The position numbers and the translations under genes were made by a program. From positions 1-64,000 of the forward strand of contig JAKSZP010017397.1 of assembly GCA_022478985.1 (NCBI GenBank): a stretch of DNA of 64,000 bases, given 5' to 3'. Under the pieces are notes generated by a model. That model saw only the letters and a program-made list of their open reading frames with translations, did not search any database and was not told the DNA's origin. Origin of the DNA: Massospora cicadina (lineage: Eukaryota > Entomophthoromycota > Entomophthoromycetes > Entomophthorales > Entomophthoraceae). Positions 43,947 through 54,810 of the stretch are shown one piece after another; position 1 is the stretch's first letter; every line of letters begins with the position of its first letter.

Positions 43947-44480
43947 CAACATTAATAAATTTTTAGTTGTAAAACACTAAGAAATACCTATTAATAACAC
44001 CAAATTTATTAACAACAAATTAAGGATAAATTGCCTCCCAAGTGATCCACTAACTGATAGTATATATTTATTGGCCCAAATAGTTTTATTATTATTGTGT
44101 CAATGTGGGAAATAGAGTCCTGTATTTTTTACTCACTTATTAATTTCACGCCATCCGGTAAACATCATTGTATGTTGATTACTCTTCTAACAAATGTGAA
44201 AGGACTGAGATTAAGAGTTCTTTTTTTAGTAATAGATGGTTGAGATTAAGAGATCTGATTATTGAAAGTTCTAGTAAAAAGCGCAATCATTTGTTATATA
44301 CCTGATACTACCCTGATCTTTCCTAATACTTTAGATAGTACCAATAACTATTGATGAAATAACTTTACAACATTTTAGCCTATATAATCATAAAAATTTA
44401 TTATAGGGACCTCTGAACCTCTTTATAGGTTAAGTCATTTTTTAGTACTAGGTGGTTCCAACCTGAGGGGAAATTCACCA
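43947..44480. other. AT-rich DNA with a dispersed repeat
   Basis: No gene seen. The stretch 44270-44450 resembles 55800-55990. Both hold a CTTTCCTAAT or CTTCCTAATCCTTTA block, then TATAACTTTACA-like, then GGACCTCTGAACC or a variant, then TTTATAGGTT-like sequence. Confidence 0.5.
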
Positions 44481-47244
44481 AATGTGCTAAAATCACACCT
44501 GCGCCCTAAGAGATTGAGGTGTGTAAAGGGATGGATGGATAGAGCTAGAATTGGAGGGGTAATCCACCTGAGCTGAGAATCAATTAGATGGATCTGCTAG
44601 CGGATGATGATGTGGCAGAAATTTCTTAAGGCTTCTCTGAATTGCATCTGAAAAGGAGTAAACTTTTGGGGTAATGACCACAGTTGATAGTTGATTTGGC
44701 GCGTAGGTAAGGATTATGGATAGTACATATCTTTATGCCAAAAGCCAGGATATGGAGGGATCAGAGGAAGTAATGGAGCGAGTGATTGAACATAATATTG
44801 AGCTGGGTTCCCAAGCCTGTTTCCACTCAAAGGAGATCCAGATTTTTTGTCAAAAAGGGGGTGATGTGGGGCAGGTAAAGAATCAGTGTAAGTGGGTATT
44901 GTTGGCTCAGTGCACTCTGGGCAGCTCTTGTGCTGGAAACTGGTGCCAGTATGGTTCCCTGTTTTGTACAAGCAGTAGAGAACTCATCACAATGTGTTCA
45001 TTTTTTCTGAAAGACGAGTGGTTAATATCCCACCAGAGCTTCACAATATTGCATTTGATGGTAGGAGCAGAATACCAAGGTGATGAAAATATATTGGTGT
45101 CACTCCAAAGAGTTGAGGCGGGAGGTGACAATGCTTTCATTATGGACTAGGGTGTGGCGGTGGGTGCGAGGCCAGGCCACTGCTTTTGTACAGGAAAGTG
45201 TGGTAAGCTTGTGCACCTACTCGCTTGAGGGCCAGAAGTGCCTAGTTACAGTATGAGCTCAAAGACTGTTTGGGGCGGTGGCCCAGGTGGTTTGTTAGCC
45301 ATTATCTGACGTCCATTGGTGGGGATCAAGTGAATAATAGTTAGACAGCTATGACTTTTGCAGGGCTGGAGCCCACTTCAGCATTGAGATCAGGTCCCAG
45401 TAGAGGACAGGCTTGAGAAAAAAAGGTGAGTATCAAAGTGGCGTGGGTCCTCATGCCTAAAAGTCCCAGGCCACCTTCTATGTGAGGTTGGTAAATTGTT
45501 GACAGAGCTGTGGGTGAGTGGTTAAATCCTCATATTCAGTAGCAAATTATTACATTTGGTCATGAGTAGACCTGTCTGTGAAAGAGAATACATGGGCGAG
45601 AGACCATTCTAACAACAGAAATACGTTTACAATCAATCTTGTTTCTGGGGGGTGATTTGCTGGCAGTTCCATCTAGCTACTCAAGATTCATTGCTCCTAG
45701 TATTCAATCCTTGTTACCCCGATTGCAATCCCTTGAAATGTGGTGAGGACCCTTAAGTGATGGAAGGTTTCATAGGTGGGTCCAAGGTTAAGAGGGGTGG
45801 AAATGAGGGTACAAAATTGTATTATAGTGGTTTTTATTGTGTAGACTTTTATGGACTCCTTGAAATAGTGATTGAGGGTTTCAACGGTGAGGTCAAGGTT
45901 TTCTTTGCAATTAAATGCCACTGCCATATCAGCAAAGGCTATGGCAAGATGAGATATTTTATGGAAACTTGATACCCATGTGTTGTTCATAGAGTAGAGC
46001 CAGGAGGGGATTGAAGGCTATATTAAACAGTATCAGGCTAAGGGGTCCCCTTGGAAGAGTCCTTGTTCGACCAGAACTGCTGCCATAAAGCCCATTAGGG
46101 CCAGTACACTTGTGTGTAGATAGTAATAGAATGCTAAATCACAACTCCTATCCTGAGGTGGTATGTGGATGTGGATTGGGGAGGCATTGAGATAGTGTTA
46201 ATACACTTGATTGTATACATTTTCCAAATTGAGTAGCGCATAAAATTATATGTTTGGAATGAGTTAGTGGTGAGAGTCTTAAAGTTCGTTGTAGTTGTCC
46301 CATAATAATTGCCCTCAGATGAACCCATGCTGGTCTGTGATGAGGTGGGGCACCGCCCACCTCATCATAAAGTTCAATATGAGTTTGATATAGAGTTTTT
46401 GGTCAGTTTTTTTGAGTGAATATTGGACTCCAGTTCAAGAGGTCCTCCTGGCCCACTTTCTTATTATGAAAGTCATGGTTGAGCTCCTCGTGTTGGTTAG
46501 TACCCCCTTCCACCAGGAGGGCTAAGAAAATGGGCTCAAGGGCCTTTTTGAATGCTACAAGTCCATGAGGTATACCTCAAATGGGATATCATCCTGTCCT
46601 GAGACCTCTAGCGTGGGGCATTGAGGAAAATTATCATTAATTCATGTGGTGTGAGCAGCGCAAAAGGTTTGTCATTTTCGGAGAGGTCATTCAGAAGTGC
46701 TGGAGCCTGTTTAATGAGTTTGCAGATATCTGCTGGGTTCACCCTAGAGGCCTGGAATAGGGTTGTGTAGTACTGATGAATCTTAGTGGTGATTTACTCC
46801 TTGTCCATGGTTGATTTGTCTCCCAGCTTCAGGGTTACAATTTCCTGTCCCTTCAAACAGGCCTTCTGCTTTTGGTAGAAGAAGCAGGTGGGGCGTTCCC
46901 CCTGTACTTATTATTGTGAGGACATGAAATCTGCTGCCCATTCTTATTGGGTATTGAGTTTGAGGCGGTGCGCCTTCTGGGCAGCTTCCCACGCTTCCAA
47001 CCATTGGGGGAAGTGCAGGCTGGCAATTCCTTTACAGATGTTAAGTTTTGGCTTTGACACATCTGACCTTGGCGTAAGCCATGGTTAACTGGGCTTTTGC
47101 GCTGACATGGGTAACTCTTAAGATCCCTGATTTTGCTCTCCACCAATTATCCTGTGGGGTGGGAAAATGGGGTGATGTGGTAGTAACCAGTTCATGATTA
47201 GCAGTAATAAGATTTTTGCACGTGACGGGGTTGTTCAGGGTCAC
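44480..47244 (-). pseudogene. LINE ORF2 reverse transcriptase, decayed
   Basis: The minus strand reads as a non-LTR retrotransposon RT broken by many stops and frameshifts. In order it has a DQHGFI-x-GQLLWDN block near 46290-46345, a YALLNLENVYNQV block near 46200-46250, QGDPLSLILFNIAFNPLL at about 46005-46060 and the catalytic motif FADM at 45925-45936. FADM looks like F-A-D-D-M with one Asp codon lost. A Cys/His-rich C-terminal part near 44900-44990 has no intact motif. Endonuclease and ends are not identified. The clade is probably fungal LINE, but the exact assignment is open. Confidence 0.72.
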
Positions 47245-47639
47245 TTGGGTGATCCTAAATATACATTAAGTCATTTTCATTGAGAAAGATAACAACAGGG
47301 ACCTCAAACCACCTTCAGAAGATTAATCCCATTTATAGGGAAATCATTATGCACCCTTAAACTCCAATAAAAATTAAACCTTACCCAAACTGTCATGTTT
47401 TACTTAAAATTTAGGACTTCAAAAGAAAATTTATTACACTACTTAACATCAAGGCTATTAGACTAATAATAGTGCTTCCTGAAAGTTCCCTTCAAGTTTT
47501 TTTCAAATACCCAATTAGGCCTCTCTCTTTCCACTCAGCATAACTTTCTAAGAAGAATTATGCAGATTAAAAATTAGAACTTCCCCTGGAGCAACATGCA
47601 TTTTAGCCTTAGGGTCGAATATGGGAAACTTTTCCCCTA

Positions 47640-49087
47640 AAATGACCAAGCCATTATTGAAATGGATCAGGTGGTGATGCGTCCCATCTGTTTTATTAAC
47701 TTCCGCCCCTATAAGGGGTATTTTAATCTCAGCTTCTCCTGTGAAGCTGATGCCGCCACTATGGCAACTGTGCCCCTTGTCTTCCAGGATACTCCTCTCC
47801 CAACAACTTGGACCCAGCTCCCAGCAGACACCACTTTGGTTGTTCAGTTTGCTGGTTTGCCCACCAAGCTTCCCCCTGAGGTGCTCCACCAGGAACTGAT
47901 GGAAGATTTGGCAGCCTATAGCTCCAACCCCATATTGCAATTTGTTGTCTCAAATGGGGCCACACACCTTGCTGGGCCTCAGGCGTATACCACAATCAGC
48001 CCTGAACTAAACAAAATTGCCCCGTCAAATCCCTCATGCCACTATCCCCACTGCCCCTGACCATCCAATCTGGGCCTGCGTCGAGGGTGGATGGACAATC
48101 TATCCATCCTGTTCAGGTTGGACCTCTTGAAATCAAAAGTGACCATCCCTAGCTGCTTCCAACGGTGCTGATTTTTTGTCTGATGGCCACCAATCCACCG
48201 CCCACCCTGCGCCAGTTCCAGCATGGGGTACACTCCTACCTCCCCCTCCCCCAAATCCTGTTGCTGCAGCTGCACTTGCAGCCACTAATCAGCCTCCACC
48301 TCACCCCAGTTCCACACATGACACCTCCAATCAAGCACAGGATTGGACCCCAGTTCAATCCCATGCATCCTCCAACGAATCAACCAATCCTCAACCATAC
48401 ACCGATTCCCCAATTCAATTCAACTGGAACCCATGGAAGTTTTTGGATAGAATCAAAAAATCAGGTAATATCATTGTAGAACCTTTGCTGCATTTTGACT
48501 GGTTATGTAATTCAGAAAAGGCGCAGAATCCCCCCTCGTTTATATGCCCCTCAGCCAAATGTCAGATTATTCTACAGTGACCACCATCTTTCAGTAGAAG
48601 CAGCTGCCACACCAGATTGCTGTACCCTCCGCAAAGCTGCTTCCAAATCAGTGGCGATGCTTACAGGAGGGCTAAACCTACTGTTTTTTTTAGTACTAGA
48701 TGAAACCTACTGTTAAACCCGTAAATCTTACTCCAAAAAGTAAGATTAATATAACATTTGCATAAAAATGTCAACGACGCTATCCAGAACATGGTAACTG
48801 CAGCACAGAATACAAAATCTAAGATTACCAAAACCAATATTGCCACATTTGTTAAACTACCAGATGCCCACATTAAAGCCAAAAAAGCCTTAGCCAAATA
48901 TATCACGGCCATTTATATGGTTGGAAATTTCTTGGAAGTACTAATCATCAAAGATATCAAACCACATGCCACCATTTCCCTGAAGCCCTTGCTATCCGCC
49001 TTGACATGTACCCTACTCTGGGATGAGGAAGCTGCTGCCAAAGATGAGCCCCCTGAGCCCCCCTCTCCTTCTGCCATGGAGGGATAA
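47640..49087 (+). pseudogene. LINE ORF1-like region, decayed
   Basis: Plus-strand frames 47662-48060, 48176-48580 and 48758-49087 are offset pieces of one coding-like region. The first has TLVVQFAGLPTKLPPEVLHQ, an RRM-like layout common in LINE ORF1 proteins. The second is a Pro/Ala/Ser-rich linker. The third is Lys/Ala-rich and helical and ends in a Glu/Pro-rich tail. It points away from the ORF2-like region at 44480-47244, so the two are either separate insertions or a rearranged element. Assignment to LINE ORF1 is by layout, not by a firm motif. Confidence 0.45.
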
Positions 49088-49207
49088 TCAGTCTCCGCTG
49101 CCCACCTGGTTGGTTGTTTCATTTGGTGTGTTTCACTCAATCCATTTATTTTGGGCGTTTTGTTTAAACAATGTCAGACATTCTCCTTTTTGATTTTAGA
49201 AAAAAAA

Positions 49208-50062
49208 TGTTGGAGGTATTAGTGCTCCCAAATCTGCTACCATAATTGGCTCATCTCCTGCCTGATCATCAAATAATATTGTAAATATCAATGCTATGAG
49301 TAACCACAGAGAAAAGACCTTAGCAGATTCTTGGTGGAATCCTAACCATTGGAAAAATACAGTTTATTATAGAAATCAGCTTAAAAAGGTAAAAACAAAT
49401 TTTAGGATTACTCCAAGTTCTCAGTTGAATTTGAGGAGTTCAATATCGCCCAAATCTGAACCTCCGCAAAGTGAGAAGATTTTACCATCTTATGATTGGG
49501 TGCAAGTTAACCAATCATTATCATCTGAGTCAAACCACCGCCGAGGTGCAAAGATTTTACTTGATGATGATAGGGTAAAAATTAGCCAATTATTACCATC
49601 CAAGTCTGACCACCGCCAAATTACCCAATCATTACCATTCAAGTCTGACCACCGCTGAGGTGCAAAGATTTTACTTGACGATGATAGGGTAAAAATTAAC
49701 CAATCATTACCACATGAGTTTGACCACCAAGGTGAAAAGATTTTACTCACTGATGATTGGATACAATTCATCAAATTGTTACCACACAGGTCAGTTTTGC
49801 TTAAAATTTTATCTTTAGTCTGGTAGGCCAGAAGCCTATATTACCTAATTTAGATAACTGAGCTTTACATTCTTTTGCCTCAAATATCAATGGTCTCAAA
49901 ATCTGAACTAGTTTAAATAGGAAAAACTGGTATTGAGAAAAGGACCTTTCTCAGTTTTGCCCTGCCTAACAATAAAAAACCATAAAAAACTTTAACAAGT
50001 GTTATTTATTACTTTTATTATAAAGTAAATATCTCACTTTAAAAATAATTGTTTGTGGCATC
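49208..50062 (+). repeat. Candidate LTR of family L
   Basis: Begins TGTTGGAGG right after a purine run (AGAAAAAAAATG), and ends near GTTTGTGGCA before TGGTGGATCCCACAAAC, a possible PBS. A partner LTR was not found, so this is tentative. The 120-codon frame 49296-49658 spans an internal tandem repeat. Confidence 0.4.
49485..49790. repeat. Tandem repeat in candidate LTR L
   Basis: Three to four imperfect units of about 75-125 bp. Each has GATGATAGGGTAAAAATT or GATGATTGG-type starts, CAATCATTACCA, GAGTCTGACCACCG and GGTGCAAAGATTTTAC. One unit carries an extra inner copy of the CAATCATTACC...GACCACCGC block (49617-49659). Confidence 0.75.
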
Positions 50063-51461
50063 CATTGGTGGATCCCACAAACAATTAGTTATGTTATTTT
50101 TTAGTTTTAGTTTTTAGTTCAGTAATGTACGTCCCCTGGTTGGTTTACCTCAGTTAAATAAAAATACCTGATTAGGCCTAGAACACCAAAAATGGCTTCA
50201 GACCACTATGATATTACTATTATGCTAAACATCAATCAGACCCAAGATTTCAAAGGTTATGAAATTAAAATTAAAAATTCATTCAAGTATAATGACTCGG
50301 ACTAGCTTGTGCCTTTCAACATAAATTCTCTTGTTGGACACATACTTACCATTGTCAAGAAAAGATTGAGGAGCTCACAAATAAAGCTAATATTAAGCCT
50401 TCAAAAATAACTAGGAATATCCTGCTAACCTGTAACTATCAATGTAATAATGTCATACTACATTAAGAACAAAACACTGTGCTGCCAACTGGTGAAAAGA
50501 GATACTGTATTAAATACAAATTAACCAACTAATTCTTTCACCAGTATGCCAATCATTTTAAATCTGCAAATGACAACTGCTACCCCAACAATAGCGCTAT
50601 GGCTGCAAAAAAGCTGATGTGGCTATGTAGAGGACTACCACTTTTCCAATAATGGTCTAGAACTTGATGAGCTACATGTCATAGTTTTAAATTCTTTTAT
50701 TTGGGTGGGTTCATCATTGTTCTAATTTTGGCTTCATATCATCTGAAAAAATGAATATACGCTAGATATACCTTTCCTTGCCAAAAATCACCACTGTCCC
50801 ACCAATGGCTTTACACTACCCAAACAAAATGGCTCCACAACCATTAACTTTTCCTTGCTTAGTACCACTATTGTTCTGACAATAACTCATTCAGCTTAAC
50901 CAAATTCCACCATTACAAAATGATATTTTTTTGTTAAATCCATGAAAAACTAACAATCACCTGGGTCAGAAAAACCAAAACCTTGTGACCAAATTTCTTC
51001 TCCTCATTGGGAACTTCTATCTTTTTAATGTATTTTAAACCATTCAATTAAAATGTCCTAGAACCATATCACATTTTTCAAAATATTTTATTTCCAAATT
51101 TTAAATTAATAATTTTTTGAACTAACACTTTAGGCTTTTATATGACGCTGAAAACTTATAACCTGTCAGACATAACTTGACATAATTTGATTATGTTTGT
51201 GAGGTTGCATCCATTATGCCAAACAAAATTTTTTATCATGATGACCCCTTCTGAAAAAGAGGTATAAATAATGGAATGGGGTCAGATAAAAAAAGGTATC
51301 TCACAAAGGCCATTATCTATATAAAGCAAGGCCATAATCAAGTTTATACTAAACTTAAAACGCCAATTGAGTAAAGCGATCAAAATACCTAACCTTTGCT
51401 ATTTTTATGGTTCTTATATCCAACAGACTGAAAAACCCCAAATAGTTTGAGTTTACCTGTC
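50063..51461 (+). mobile_element. Possible leader/gag relic of family L
   Basis: AT-rich sequence after the candidate LTR. A short frame begins MASDHYDITIMLNINQTQDF near 50192, and stops are dense after it. I recognise no domain. The stretch is interrupted at 51462 by element I. Confidence 0.3.
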
Positions 51462-52810
51462 TGTTAGATTCTTTCGGCTGAATTGAAAATAAACCCTTTG
51501 ACAACCAACAGATCGGACTGATTATCCTCCTAATGCTTTAGCTAATACTCTAATAAAAGTCTATTGCAATATCACAACTCAGGCCAATTATCATAACGTG
51601 GATTTTATTAAATTATAAAAAGCTCTGGCTTAATACACTAGCAAATTTAGGCCAATCTTCTCTGCAAATAATTGGCTTAAGCCAATTAACTCAATGTCAA
51701 TCCAATTATTCTATTGGAAGCTCATGCCAAATAAACTTGCACAGTTGGGCCAATTATTGCTGCACCAAAACTCAGCAACTAGTCCTAACAAATTGGGACC
51801 AAAAATAAACATTTAACATAAGAAATCTCTTGGGATTGACTTGAAGAAAACGTTTACAAATCCCATGAACAAACAGATGAAAGAACGCAATCCTTTTTCC
51901 ACCCTAGGGCAAAATTTTTATGTCAGTATGTGTAAGCAACACAATAGCACTTACACATAGACTGCCAAATGGAAGTACCTAGTGCTAATGAGAGGGATGG
52001 TTAACACCCCAACTAGGGAGTTGTTTTTGTCAGCTGTATAACTAAAACATACTTAGAGCTGGTCCTAAAATTAATTTTTGTATAATGATATGCGTAACTG
52101 GCACAATAGCACTTGCACATGGACCACCCACATGGGAGTACCTAGTGCTATCAAGAGAGGCCTGGTGACATCCCAATTAAGGGTATTTCATTTATTTTAA
52201 ATCAATGCTGAATTATCTCAGAATTCATAAACTGTCAGCATTATGATGAAATCTTTTGAGATGATCCTAGGACAATTTTATAAGCTTGTTACAATTTAAA
52301 TCCCTGAAATCCTCCTGAACATGAGAGTATTTTGCCACCTATAAACCTAGCAATAGGTCTCAGTTTTATCAGTTCAAGGGCCAAATTGTGGTGGAAATTA
52401 ATATGTTGAGATTGCATGCTTGAATATGGCCAGGAGATGCTGAAGAGATATAAATACTGGCGCCTGGCCTAATGAATAATTATCAAATAATTTAGTCTTA
52501 ATAAAGATTTATTTTATCTATCTTCTTTCTGGTTTGTATCTTAAGTCTTTTTGGAGAGTGTAGGCAATCTGGGATCTCAGGATCCAAAGTTTGTAACTTT
52601 TCCTACCTCAGTTGAAGTTCCCAATTATGGAGGAAAAATTAAGCCCAAAATTGACCAGAAGAGTCGGGGCTATTTTAATATGCCTAGTGAGTTTCCAGAC
52701 AGTCTAAATACTGTAAGCCACTGGCAAAATTTAGGATCAATTAGTTGAACTTTGTCCCAATTAAGCATGCAGGAATTAAATTATCAAGTGAGCAATACTC
52801 AAATTTAACA
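51462..52810 (+). repeat. 5' LTR of non-autonomous element I
   Basis: 1349 bp, begins TGTTAGATTC and ends AATTTAACA. It pairs with 53613-54810. It holds two copies of a roughly 150-bp unit (starts about 51920 and 52080, each with a CACAATAGCACTT block and GGAGTACCTAGTGCTA or GAAGTACCTAGTGCTA), while the partner LTR has one. A TATAAATA box lies near 52449-52456. The 65-codon frame 52551-52748 lies inside the LTR. Confidence 0.9.
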
Positions 52811-53612
52811 AGTGGTGCTCACTACAAGATTATTGACAATCTTTAAAATGTATTTACTCAACCAATTGTTGGCAGATTCAGACAAATGAGATAGTGACAA
52901 CAAGATGGAAACTAGCTCTGATGCTGGTACCTCCTACTCACTGGATCTTATCACAGTGGGGGAGCTCATGTGGATATAACAAGTATGATTGACCTTACAT
53001 CTGAAAGCACAGAACAATTAACCATACATGACACTTCAGGCTGAAGAAAATACCTGGACTTTAATTAAAGGCACAATGACTTTAACATTATGTTTGGATT
53101 AATCTGGATTCAGGGAAAAATGCATTAAAGCCTGATCAGTTTTAACAATGTTGTTATAATGGCCAAAAATGCATACCTTGACCAACATTTTGAAACAACA
53201 CATGTTAACAGAGAAGTTTGGGCCAATTTTATATATAACTGTGTCCACTTAAATCTATAAAAAAGTTACAAGAACTTGGATGATTAAAATGAAAAAAACA
53301 TATAAAATATTAGCATTGCAAAAATAACTTAAAAAATTTTAAATAACAAGAAAAGAAAAAATAATAAAATAATAAAATAAAAAAGTATACAAACTAAAAT
53401 AACAATATAAATATCACACCTAATTACTACTTTAGTTTGCACTTGAGGATGGGGAGAAGATTTAACTCCAGAATTGTTAGCAGTTTGTACTGAAATAAAA
53501 ATAGAGGATCTAACTCCAGAATCGTTGGCAGTTTAAGCCAAACAAAATGATGAAGGTCAATGAAGGCTATTTGGAAATCTTAGGTCTTATGTTTGAACCA
53601 AGTGGGGGGTAA
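52811..53612 (+). mobile_element. Internal region of element I (non-coding)
   Basis: 802 bp with no ORF and no pol motif. It starts AG and then TGGTGCTCACTACAAG (PBS-like, 52813) and ends with the polypurine tract AAGTGGGGGGTAA. The layout is complete for transposition in trans. The outer flanks CTGTC (51457-51461) and CTGTT (54811-54815) match at 4 of 5 bases, consistent with an old TSD. Confidence 0.82.
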
Positions 53613-54810
53613 TGTTGGATTCTGGTGGTTGATTCAAAAATAAACACTTTGTCAACCAACATATCAGGCCAATTATCCTCCTAATGCTCAAGCTAATAAT
53701 CTAATTAAAGCCTATTGCAATAACATGGCTCAGGCTGAATATCATAATGTGGATTTAATTATATTATCAAAAGCTCAGGCTGAATACACTCACACATATA
53801 GGCCAATCTTCTTTGCAACTACTTGGCTTAGGCAAGTTAATTCAACGCCAATTTAATCTGATTATTCTATTGGAAGCTCAGGCCAAATACACTTGCACAG
53901 TTGGGCCAATTATTGCTGCACCAAAACTCAGCAACTAGTCCTAACTAATCGGGACCAATATTAAACATTTAACATAAGAAATCTCTTGGAATTGACCTGG
54001 AGAAAACGTTTATAAATTTCATGAACAAATAGACAAAATAACGTAATTCTTTTTTCGTCCTAGGGCAAATTTTTTATGTCAGTATGTGTAAGCAACACAA
54101 TAGTACTTGCACATGGACCACCCACATGGGAGTACCTAGTGCTATCAAGAGATGCCTGCTGACATCCCAATTAAGAGTATGTCATTTATTTTAAATCAAA
54201 GCTGAATTATCTCAGAATTCATAAACTGTCAGCATTATGATGAAACCCTTTTTGAGATGATCCTAGGACAATTTTACACACTTGTTGTTGCAATTTTCAT
54301 CCCTGAAATCCTCCTGAACATGAGAGTATTTTGCCATCTATAAACCTAGCAATAGGTCTCAGTTTTATCAGTTCAAGGGCCAAATTGTGGTGGAAAATAA
54401 TCTGTGGAGATTGCATGCTTAAATGTGGCCAGGAGATGCTGAAGAAGTATAAATATTGGTGCCTGTCCTAATGTTTAATTATCAAATAATTTAGTCTTAA
54501 GAAAGATCTATTTTATTTAATCTTCTTTCTGGTTTGTATCTTTAGTCTTTTTTGGATAGTGGAGGCAAGATGGGATCTCAGGATCCACAGTTTGTAACTT
54601 TTCTGCCTCAGTTGAAGTTCCCAATTATGGAGGAAAAATTAAGCCCAAAATTGACTAGAAGAGTTGGGGCTATTTTAATACACCTAGTGAGTTTCTAAAT
54701 GGTCCAAATACCATAAATCACTGGCAAAATTGAGGATCATTCGGCATAACTTTGTCCTAATTAAGCATGCAGGAATTTAATTATCAAGTGAGTGATTTCA
54801 AAATTTACCA
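53613..54810 (+). repeat. 3' LTR of non-autonomous element I
   Basis: 1198 bp, begins TGTTGGATTC and ends AAATTTACCA. It is about 151 bp shorter than the 5' LTR because it has one internal unit instead of two. Confidence 0.9.

Noticed and set aside
44480..47244. LTR-type RT on the minus strand
   Set aside because: The QGDPLSLILFN and FAD-type motifs are those of non-LTR retrotransposons, and no LTR, PBS or integrase accompanies them.
49296..49658. 120-codon frame as a gene
   Set aside because: It is built on a tandem repeat inside a probable LTR, and the reverse strand is open over the same stretch.
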